Part shown: positions 1-5,393 of the stretch, one piece after another
How the letters are laid out: every line of letters begins with the position of its first letter
Numbering within the stretch: the stretch's first letter is position 1
NCBI GenBank assembly: GCA_012960755.1
Contig: DUAT01000022.1
Coordinates: 1-5,393, forward strand
Source: Gammaproteobacteria bacterium
GTDB lineage: Bacteria > Pseudomonadota > Gammaproteobacteria > Pseudomonadales > Azotimanducaceae_A
Reading direction: 5' to 3'
DNA length: 5,393 nt
The notes under the pieces: model-generated
Told to the model about the DNA's origin: nothing
Database searches by the model: none
What the model saw: the letters and a program-made list of their open reading frames with translations, nothing else
Position numbers and translations under genes: made by a program

Positions 1-3000
1 AAAAAAGTGGATTCATCCTGGTGGATTACAAAACTCGATGCCTCCGGTGCCCTGCTGAATGAGTGGGAGGCGCACGAGGGTCAGGATTGTTACGATGCGG
101 CGACCGGTACAGGCTGGGGTACGGGTGGGGGGTGTGGCGAGTACGGAGACCTAACGGGTATTTCGGTCTACGGCGGGAAAGTCTACGTTTTGCAAAATTA
201 TCGATATCGAGCGACGATTTCAGATTGGCGCGTTATGTTTTCAATGGACGGGGCCGTTGATGCGGTGACGGGTGACTATCTTGATTGCAAGTTTGGGTTT
301 CCAGTTACTGTCTACGATGACGGAACTGGTAAACAACTAGACCAATGGTGGGGGTCGGGCAAAGACGATATTGAAGTCACTGCCAATGGGGTTTATGTGG
401 TTGGGCATACTTCCTTTCACACGTCTACGTATAGGTATCCCCGGCGATATGATCTCCAACGTGCTTTTACCACCTTAAATTATCTTTGGGACGACCCCAT
501 ACCAGGTACCCGATACGGCCCGGATTGCGGCGGCCAGGTCGGAAAATATTCTCACAGTGGAGACCTTCTGAAACGTTTTGCTTCGCGCAAGATGAATTGC
601 GATGAATCTACCATAGCAACACCGGTTGGATTAGGTTCTGACGCCGACGGCAATATTTACGTGGTAGGCGAGGGCCACTCTCTCGCCGTCCGATATCCCA
701 CACATGTAAACCGCAGTTATCATTTTAAATTCCTAGGCATCAATGAGTATGACGGGGTAGTCAAGAAATACTCAGCTGACGGCGAGTATCTGAGTACATC
801 AATAGAAAGAGAGACCCGAGAGCAAAATTTAAAGTGCGTTTTGAAAAAAATCCTGGCGAAACCGGAGATAACCAGCAGTATAGATTTTGGGCTTATGGTG
901 ATGGGCGTCGAGGCAAAAATCCTAGTGGAGGTACCCCAAGCTAACAATGTCGAAGGCGAGGGTGTGGACAAGATTCGACCAACGCTATGCAAATTATGCC
1001 CCTTTGAAGGCGCGCTTAATAAAGACGGGAACATCACTCCTAGGGCCGGTCACACGGATCACTGGGTGACCTACAGTCAGCAAATCGAGCGGGGGGGGGT
1101 TTATAGTAATACAACCACCACTGCCACCCCCAAGGCGGCATTTGCATTGGCTAAGGATTACTACAATGGCTCGGCGGATGGTTTCTTGAGCCCCATCGAT
1201 CCCACAAGTTGTGAAGCACATAGTATTTTGTTAATTACCGGCAAAAATTGGGTGGGAGATGTCGCAACAGCTATCAATGCGGATGCGGAAACTTTGGCCA
1301 CGACGTTGGGCGTGCAAACACACATTATTGGTTATGCTGTTCCCTTAGGCATGCAATACGGTTCCTCCAGGTTAGCGGAGGAGGGGGCGGGCGCGGCCCG
1401 CTTCGACGCCCTTGCAAAAGCTGGCGGCACTTACCCTGTCTCTCCCAGGAAGGTGGGCACACAAGACCTCCAAAGTGCTATAGAAATGCTTCTTTTGCAA
1501 GGGCGCAAATCAGATTTTATCTTTACCGGTACCACGCCGGCAATTTCCTCTGACGCCGCGGGCGATTATATTTATCAGTCGACCTTTACCCTCCCAAACA
1601 CCGGACAGTGGCGGGGCAAGCTCGCCAAGTCTGAGTTGGATTCGAGCACCGGTGCTGTGGGTGATCTGATCTGGGAGGCAGGAGATACACTCAACGGTAA
1701 ATCTGCAGTCGATAGACAAATCTGGACTTCAACAAGAGGGGTTGCTGCGGGGTTAAATAATTTTGCCACTGCCAACTTAAGCGCACTAAAAGCACTAATG
1801 TATGACGGTGTTACACCTGCCCCAACCGATGACGAGGCGAGTAAGCTGATTAATTTTGTCCGGGGCCAGGATTCCTACGACGAGAATAATGATTCGCAAA
1901 CAACAGATCAACGACAATGGAAGCTGGGTGATATTTATCACTCCGAGATGGCAATTGTGGGGCCACCAAAGGCAATTGATACCGAATTAGCGGGTGATTC
2001 CAAAACAGAAGAATACTTCAAGCTACAAAACGGCTATCAGGCGTTTATCGATGCCAATGCCAGCCGCGACACTATAATTTATGTAGGCGCCAATGACGGC
2101 ATGCTGCACGCGTTTAAAGACAGTAACGACGATAAGGGGGAGGAGTTATGGGGATTTATACCCCCAAACGTGCTACCCAAGTTACGTTCTATGCTCTCTG
2201 GTTTCGAGGGTGTCACCAACCCGATCTATGGGGTTGATGGCTCTGCCGTAGTTAAAGATATCTTTCTTAGCGGTCAATGGCGCACCGTGTTAATGGCAGG
2301 CCTTGGTAGAGAAGGGTACGGTTATTTTGCTTTGGATGTAACCAATCCTTCGTCGCCGAGCTTCCTTTTTGCTTTTGAAAATGATCCCCAAAACGAGGTG
2401 ATCCGCCACTGGGCTTCTAACGGCACATATACCCAGCAGAGCTACAGCAGTGTCTCTTCGGGCTATAACTACAAAAAACTAGGTGAAGCTCTAGCCACGC
2501 CTACAATCTTCTTGATCTCTGACGGAGGGTCACAAAAATCAGTGGCTGCGATAGGCGGCGGTCTTAATAACACACAAGACAAAGATTACGGCTCGGCCGT
2601 TTATCTGATTGATATTGCGGATCAGGGTAAAGTGTCGAGAGTGATTGACCTGCCTGATGCGGCCGGCGGATTTAACAATTCGCATCCCGCACAGGTTACG
2701 GCCGTTACTGCAGATACCACGAGCGACGCGAACTACACGCCGCGATACAAAGGCGCGATGCTGTATTCGGCAGACAGGGAGAGTAAGGTATTTAAGATCG
2801 ATAAAGCCAATATGGGTAGTAGCGGTTTACTCGACTCCACACAGTATTTTGATGCCGGGGGGAATGATGTTAATCAACGCGCGTCATTTAACCCGGTCAC
2901 GGCATCAATCGACAGTGCGGATAAACTCTGGGTTTATTTTGGCACAGGCAATCTAGACAGACTGCAGTTATCGTTATCGACCATTCAAAATCGTATCTTT

Positions 3001-3498
3001 GGTATAAAAGATACCCTGTTTCCTTGGTTTGACAACTCACACTCCACTAACTACTCCCGTTTAAAAGATGTGACCAATGAAGGGGCGACCTGTCCCGGAG
3101 AAAGTGATAAGGGGTGGTATATCAATTTAGGAGCAGATGAAAAAGTGAGCAGCAAGATCGAGCTTAATAAGCAGGTCTTGTTTGCGCCGATTTATAAGCC
3201 GGATATTACCCAACCGTGCTTTCCCGGCACCAGCACATTGGCTGAACTGGGCTACAGTTGTGGCAACTCACTCAGGCGAACCGAGCTTGGCGCGGGGCTG
3301 ATCACAGGCGCGCGGATCTTTAAAGATAAGGTATATCTTGGGGTAAGTGGGATTCCCATTGCTGACAGCCAGACTGAGGTTGCCCTTGACAACGATTTTA
3401 TCAAAAAAGGCAGCATTGTCTCAGGTACACCGATAGCAGCAGCTGAATCGAGCAGCTCCCAAGAGGCAGTGCTTGAATCCTGGCGGGAGAGATTTTAA
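1..3498 (+). CDS. pilY1: PilY1/PilC-family type IV pilus tip adhesin, 5' end missing
   Basis: PilY1-family proteins act at or near the type IV pilus tip and with minor pilins in assembly, retraction control, adhesion and surface sensing. The frame is open from base 1 (two Lys codons before a GTG at 7), so the start and signal peptide probably lie outside the window. Numbering from that GTG gives 1163 residues. Residues 1-265 are propeller-like, with strands such as WWITKLDASG, GVYVVGHT and GNIYVVGEGH. Residues 266-500 resemble a von Willebrand A domain. Residues 503-655 are the family linker, ending in RQWKLGDIYHSEMAIVGPP. Residues 690-1080 are the PilY C-terminal propeller, with YVGANDGMLHAF at 692-703, LWGFIPPNVLPKL, AGLGREGYGYFALDVTNP and VYFGTGNLD. 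The end, ESWRERF, resembles the SWRE tail common in this family. Oddities: TDG is TGK in the A domain, the Ca-loop region (903-909, DTTSDAN) is degenerate, and there is a G9 tract at 1091-1099. No pilE follows. The family call is firm; the function of the N-terminal region is inferred. Confidence 0.93.
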   Translation, partial: KKVDSSWWITKLDASGALLNEWEAHEGQDCYDAATGTGWGTGGGCGEYGDLTGISVYGGKVYVLQNYRYRATISDWRVMFSMDGAVDAVTGDYLDCKFGFPVTVYDDGTGKQLDQWWGSGKDDIEVTANGVYVVGHTSFHTSTYRYPRRYDLQRAFTTLNYLWDDPIPGTRYGPDCGGQVGKYSHSGDLLKRFASRKMNCDESTIATPVGLGSDADGNIYVVGEGHSLAVRYPTHVNRSYHFKFLGINEYDGVVKKYSADGEYLSTSIERETREQNLKCVLKKILAKPEITSSIDFGLMVMGVEAKILVEVPQANNVEGEGVDKIRPTLCKLCPFEGALNKDGNITPRAGHTDHWVTYSQQIERGGVYSNTTTTATPKAAFALAKDYYNGSADGFLSPIDPTSCEAHSILLITGKNWVGDVATAINADAETLATTLGVQTHIIGYAVPLGMQYGSSRLAEEGAGAARFDALAKAGGTYPVSPRKVGTQDLQSAIEMLLLQGRKSDFIFTGTTPAISSDAAGDYIYQSTFTLPNTGQWRGKLAKSELDSSTGAVGDLIWEAGDTLNGKSAVDRQIWTSTRGVAAGLNNFATANLSALKALMYDGVTPAPTDDEASKLINFVRGQDSYDENNDSQTTDQRQWKLGDIYHSEMAIVGPPKAIDTELAGDSKTEEYFKLQNGYQAFIDANASRDTIIYVGANDGMLHAFKDSNDDKGEELWGFIPPNVLPKLRSMLSGFEGVTNPIYGVDGSAVVKDIFLSGQWRTVLMAGLGREGYGYFALDVTNPSSPSFLFAFENDPQNEVIRHWASNGTYTQQSYSSVSSGYNYKKLGEALATPTIFLISDGGSQKSVAAIGGGLNNTQDKDYGSAVYLIDIADQGKVSRVIDLPDAAGGFNNSHPAQVTAVTADTTSDANYTPRYKGAMLYSADRESKVFKIDKANMGSSGLLDSTQYFDAGGNDVNQRASFNPVTASIDSADKLWVYFGTGNLDRLQLSLSTIQNRIFGIKDTLFPWFDNSHSTNYSRLKDVTNEGATCPGESDKGWYINLGADEKVSSKIELNKQVLFAPIYKPDITQPCFPGTSTLAELGYSCGNSLRRTELGAGLITGARIFKDKVYLGVSGIPIADSQTEVALDNDFIKKGSIVSGTPIAAAESSSSQEAVLESWRERF
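1091..1099 (+). repeat. G9 homopolymer inside the pilY1-like coding sequence
   Basis: Nine consecutive G's encode parts of Arg362 to Val365 (ERGGV) in the A-like domain. A one-base gain would bring a TAG at 1104-1106 into frame. A one-base loss would bring a TGA at 1187-1189 into frame. Either slip would cut off the whole C-terminal PilY propeller. The tract is seen directly; a role as a slippage switch is inferred. Confidence 0.9.
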
Positions 3499-3552
3499 AA
3501 ACCTTTTACTGGTTAGCAAAGATTATTGCGCCGTTACGCACGGTATTTCAGT

Positions 3553-3584
3553 GAGCGAAAGTTTCGCTCTTGATGAGCTAGCTC
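3553..3584. repeat. Two adjacent palindromes between convergent genes
   Basis: GAGCGAAAGTTTCGCTC (3553-3569) is a perfect inverted repeat of 8 bases around a single G. GAGCTAGCTC (3575-3584) is a perfect 10-base palindrome six bases later. GCTC at 3566-3569 can also pair with GAGC at 3575-3578 across the loop TTGAT, giving an alternative hairpin. The pair lies 54 bases past the pilY1 stop and about 105 bases past the lipoprotein stop on the other strand. No T tract follows on either strand, so I do not call an intrinsic terminator. The rest of 3499-3689 shows nothing recognisable. Confidence 0.6.
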
Positions 3585-3689
3585 CGGTTACAAACAATGA
3601 GTGCTGGAGCATTAAACCAAGGCGTTGGAGTTACCCCGACCCAGTATCTAGTTTAATAAAGACCTTCGTCGAGACATCCTGGTTAAGTG

Positions 3690-4277
3690 CTAGCCTCGAG
3701 TAATAGCGATAGTACCTTGGATTCCGCTTCGGCAATAAATATCAGTGCCAATCCAGGTGCCAGAAAATCTCCCGCTTAAAGAATCCGAATTCCCGCTCAG
3801 CGAAAAAAAGACTTGACGGTCTATAGTGACTTCTTCGCCAGCTTCGTCTAAAAATGTTTCTGAAATGACGTCAGTTTCTAGGTCGGCGGTTCCGCTATTG
3901 CTGTTTTCCTGTTCCGGCGTCAAAATGTTATCACCATCGGAATGTTCGGCCGCTTGAGTAGCCGTTCCTGATATTTTTCCATTCCATTCGTACATATTAC
4001 CCAGTCCCATATTTGAATCATCGCCAAGGCATTTATGGGTGGGCGCGATCATGGTGCCAGTAACAGCCCCTCCACTGTCGTTTAAGGTCATGTTGATACT
4101 ATGAGTTCCGTATTTCACATCTACAAGTTGCCCTGTCCAATGCCCCGTTAGACCGAACTTTTTGCCGATCTGTATGTTCATGGCATCGCTGCTGGTGGTG
4201 GCGCCACAGCCCGATATGACGAGCGTTGCGCTCAATAACGAAGCGACAAGCAATTTATTTGTTACGTGAGTTAACAT
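3690..4277 (-). CDS. Predicted outer-membrane lipoprotein of unknown function
   Basis: The chosen ATG at 4277-4275 gives 195 residues and a classic lipoprotein signal: a short n-region with Lys8, hydrophobic LLVASLLSATLVI, then the lipobox ISGC with Cys24. Gly follows the Cys and there is no Asp at +2, which fits Lol export to the outer membrane. The frame opens further upstream to 4355, but that would put some 30 polar residues ahead of the signal, so the inner start is preferred. An AGGGAAG (4300-4294) is Shine-Dalgarno-like but 16 bases away, which is long. The mature part looks strand-rich with Gly-turn repeats (LTGHWTGQL, GGAVTGTM, WNGKISGT, LSGRFSGTWIG). It has an acidic low-complexity middle and two cysteines, Cys83 and Cys182, that could form a disulfide. 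This pattern suggests a small beta-barrel or lipocalin-like fold, but I recognise no named family. A weak -10-like TATGAT lies at 4317-4312. The gene converges with pilY1. Confidence 0.78.
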   Translation of the reverse strand: MLTHVTNKLLVASLLSATLVISGCGATTSSDAMNIQIGKKFGLTGHWTGQLVDVKYGTHSINMTLNDSGGAVTGTMIAPTHKCLGDDSNMGLGNMYEWNGKISGTATQAAEHSDGDNILTPEQENSNSGTADLETDVISETFLDEAGEEVTIDRQVFFSLSGNSDSLSGRFSGTWIGTDIYCRSGIQGTIAITRG

Positions 4278-4299
4278 ATTCCGGATTTCTAAACTTCCC

Positions 4300-4668
4300 T
4301 TAAGATACTCTATCATAGCGCTCTTGCGCTTCGAAGACCCATGCTTTCGAATCAAGGTCGATGTTTCGGCCTAACAGATTGTTAACTAAAGCCGTACGCT
4401 CCCCTCGCCGTTTGGGTCTCTGATTCAAACCGGGAGCCCGACAGCCGGCGCAGGCCAGTCTTTCGCCTGGAATCATCCATTTAAATATAGGCCATCCAAA
4501 ATCAGCAGGCCAGAGTTGCACTGATGGCGCTATCGGTCTTTTATTTTTAACCAGATAATTGTAGTTGTGATCTTTGCGCGGCTCATCGTAAACCAAAAAT
4601 TCAGGGGTCTGAAAGCGCAATTTCGGTAAAAGCAAGTCGTTTGAATCCAGCGGCCATTTAACGCCCAA
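4300..4668 (-). CDS. Doubtful hypothetical reading frame, possibly a gene fragment
   Basis: This 122-codon frame fills most of the 480-base space between the lipoprotein start and the GFA gene. The only early starts are TTG codons (4668, 4635) with no Shine-Dalgarno in front, and the frame stays open back to a TAA at 4704-4702, so a 5'-truncated pseudogene is possible. The first 70 residues read like real protein (LGVKWPLDSNDLLLPK, FLVYDEPRKDHNYNYL, WPADFGWPIFKWMIPGE), with many Trp, Tyr and Pro. The last 40 are basic and less protein-like (GLNQRPKRRGERT). The LGVKWPL stretch faintly recalls the C-terminal end of RmlC-type sugar epimerases, but this is too short to support a call. The TAA at 4302-4300 overlaps the AGGGAAG ahead of the lipoprotein, and only 22 bases separate the two frames, so co-transcription is possible. 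I do not recognise the product. Confidence 0.35.
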   Translation of the reverse strand: MGVKWPLDSNDLLLPKLRFQTPEFLVYDEPRKDHNYNYLVKNKRPIAPSVQLWPADFGWPIFKWMIPGERLACAGCRAPGLNQRPKRRGERTALVNNLLGRNIDLDSKAWVFEAQERYDRVS

Positions 4669-4690
4669 TCGTGAGTCTTTGGTGGCAAAG

Positions 4691-4720
4691 TCATCACGAA
4701 ATTACTGCCCGTCCTATAAT
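4691..4720 (+). promoter_or_regulatory. Sigma70-like promoter for the GFA-family gene
   Basis: TATAAT at 4715-4720 matches the -10 consensus exactly. It lies 37 bases before the ATG at 4758, so transcription would start near 4727 and leave a leader of about 30 bases. The -35 is poor: TCATCA at 4691-4696 with an 18-base spacer matches three of six positions. The -10 is seen; promoter activity is inferred. This position also argues against a GTG start at 4671, which would lie upstream of transcription start. Confidence 0.5.
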
Positions 4721-4741
4721 AGACCGTGGAGAAAACTCATA

Positions 4742-4750
4742 TAGGAGGAG
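4742..4750 (+). promoter_or_regulatory. Strong Shine-Dalgarno setting the GFA start
   Basis: TAGGAGGAG contains a full AGGAGG (4743-4748) nine bases before the ATG at 4758. It fixes that ATG as the start. The upstream in-frame GTG at 4671 would add 29 residues that do not resemble the family and has no such site. Confidence 0.85.
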
Positions 4751-4757
4751 CGGACAA

Positions 4758-5162
4758 ATGAAGATAACCGGAGGATGTTACTGCGGCGCAGTTCGTTATG
4801 AAATTACCGGTGAGGCACAAGCATCACTTCAGTGCCATTGTCGGGAGTGTCAGTACATCAGCGGAGGAAATCCGGCAGCGCTGATGATTTTTCCTCTCGA
4901 GGACTTTCAGCTGACATCTGGTGAGATGAAGCAATTTCGTCGTTCTGATCTTGAACGACCGGTGACCCGACATTTTTGTGAGAACTGTGGGACTGGGCTC
5001 GCATCAGAAACTCCGAGCAGGCCAGGTTCGATTGTGATCAAGGTGGGAACCCTCGATGACCCTTCGATTTTCGCTCCAGCTGTAGCCATCTTTACCTGCG
5101 ATAAGCAGAATTTCCATCATGTTCCTGAAGGTGTTACGGCATTTGATAAGCGCCCAGGATAA
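4758..5162 (+). CDS. GFA-family (Mss4-like) zinc-binding protein
   Basis: The 134-residue cytoplasmic protein begins MKITGGCYCGAVRYEITG, the signature opening of the GFA family, named after glutathione-dependent formaldehyde-activating enzyme. All seven zinc-ligand cysteines are present: Cys7 and Cys9 (CYC), Cys26, Cys28 and Cys31 (CHCREC), and Cys74 and Cys77 (FCENCGTGL). In Paracoccus Gfa, the CxC pair plus the late CxxC hold a structural zinc, and the CxCxxC holds a second zinc at the proposed glutathione/formaldehyde site; the same layout is visible here. The late VGTLDDPSIF and the closing aromatic/His stretch (FHHVPEG) are also typical. The length matches the common short, mostly uncharacterised members rather than Paracoccus Gfa, which is nearly 200 residues. 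Family membership is firm, but true formaldehyde activity is not shown. No alcohol or formaldehyde dehydrogenase gene is nearby. The gene appears to be expressed alone from its own promoter. Confidence 0.93.
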   Translation: MKITGGCYCGAVRYEITGEAQASLQCHCRECQYISGGNPAALMIFPLEDFQLTSGEMKQFRRSDLERPVTRHFCENCGTGLASETPSRPGSIVIKVGTLDDPSIFAPAVAIFTCDKQNFHHVPEGVTAFDKRPG

Positions 5163-5257
5163 ATCACCGTTGGCAACCACGAAAGATAAAAACCTCAGCA
5201 CGACCACGCAATGACCTGTACCGGATTTTGAGAACGCTAAATTGCTCCTAAAAGGCA

Positions 5258-5319
5258 GGGCGCGTTAACTATTTTGGACATCGGCAGGTCGCAGGTTCTT
5301 ACCCTTGCACGGCCCACCA
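5258..5319 (+). pseudogene. Shortened tRNA-Lys-like remnant with CCA end
   Basis: The 3' part, GGTCGCAGGTTC (5287-5298), then TGCACG and CCCACCA ending at 5319, follows the E. coli-type tRNA-Lys 3' end with one extra base. The 5' part, GGGCGCGTTA (5258-5267), becomes GGGCCGT if one G is bulged, and this pairs fully with ACGGCCC (5309-5315). The fourth pair is C-G where E. coli tRNA-Lys has T-A, so the two strands agree with each other. The T-stem GCAGG pairs with CC(T)TGC around a seven-base loop, TTCTTAC, which departs from TTCRANY. The whole is 62 bases against about 76, so the middle (about 20 bases) cannot hold both a D arm and an anticodon arm, and no anticodon can be named. It is most likely a decayed tRNA or a recombination scar. 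Alignment is from memory of the tRNA-Lys sequence. Confidence 0.5.
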
Positions 5320-5329
5320 TAAATCAAAC

Positions 5330-5393
5330 ATGATCAATCCCCGCACACAATTGACTGCCGACCAATTACAAGTTCCCGGTGTAGCACGAGCCC
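5330..5393 (+). CDS. Possible start of a reading frame cut by the window edge
   Basis: An ATG 11 bases past the tRNA-like CCA opens a frame beginning MINPRTQLTADQLQ that runs without a stop to the window end, about 21 codons. There is no Shine-Dalgarno in the preceding 20 bases and the frame is too short to judge. The opposite strand is also open here in two frames for 19-30 codons, so a minus-strand gene end is an alternative. No product can be assigned. Confidence 0.2.
   Translation, partial: MINPRTQLTADQLQVPGVARA

Noticed and set aside
1855..1875. VRGQD at residues 618-622 of the PilY1-like protein recalls the RGD integrin-binding motif known in Pseudomonas PilY1.
   Set aside because: It reads RGQD, not RGD, and lies in the conserved family RG motif before LGDIYHS.
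3499..3522. Minus-strand AACC/GGTT with a following T run just past the pilY1 stop as an intrinsic terminator.
   Set aside because: The stem is only four pairs with an AT-rich loop, too weak to call.
4369..4400. GCCTAAC at 4369-4375 resembles an integron attC core site, in a region of small mixed-orientation genes.
   Set aside because: No matching GTTRRRY partner at attC distance and no imperfect palindrome between; GTTAACT at 4381 does not fit.
4410..4445. On the minus strand, CGGTTTGAATC looks like a tRNA T arm.
   Set aside because: The flanks do not form a T stem, and there is no acceptor stem or CCA nearby.
4671..4757. GTG start at 4671 extending the GFA protein by 29 residues.
   Set aside because: The ATG at 4758 has a full AGGAGG nine bases upstream and starts with the family's conserved N-terminus; the -10 box lies within the extension.
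5231..5267. AACGC ... GCGTT arms downstream of the GFA gene as a terminator hairpin.
   Set aside because: Five pairs around a loop of more than 20 bases with no T tract; the right arm overlaps the tRNA-like acceptor strand.

Overview
The window looks like gammaproteobacterial chromosome of roughly balanced base composition, probably from a marine or other environmental species. The grounds are a type IV pilus PilY1/PilC-family adhesin, a Lol-type lipoprotein signal, an Mss4-like zinc protein of the GFA family with a strong Shine-Dalgarno, and a tRNA-like sequence with an encoded CCA end. Nothing fixes the genus. Layout: bases 1-3498 (+) are the long 3' part of a pilY1-like gene that enters from the left edge, so its true start is not visible. 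Bases 3499-3689 are a short convergent intergenic region with two adjacent palindromes and no clear U-tract terminator. On the minus strand lies a predicted outer-membrane lipoprotein (3690-4277), preceded by a weakly supported 122-codon reading frame (4300-4668) that may be a gene fragment. A plus-strand promoter-like sequence (-10 at 4715-4720) and a strong ribosome binding site lead into a 134-residue GFA-family gene (4758-5162). The last 230 bases hold no full gene. They do contain a 62-base tRNA-Lys-like remnant (5258-5319) with a pairing acceptor stem and a CCA end but about 14 bases too short, and a doubtful reading frame that leaves the window on the right. How the genes relate: pilY1 normally closes or nearly closes a minor-pilin operon, and its product sits at or near the pilus tip. 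Here no pilE or pilY2 follows, and the next gene points the other way, so pilY1 appears to be the last gene of its operon. The lipoprotein, the GFA protein and the tRNA remnant have no evident link to pili. Their mixed orientation and the decayed tRNA suggest a patchwork accessory stretch. The most interesting points are in the adhesin: a propeller-like N-terminal region in front of a von Willebrand A-like domain that has lost visible metal-site residues, and a run of nine G's inside the coding sequence, which recalls the G-tract phase variation known for Neisseria pilC. I see no convincing evidence of a wholly new multi-gene system.
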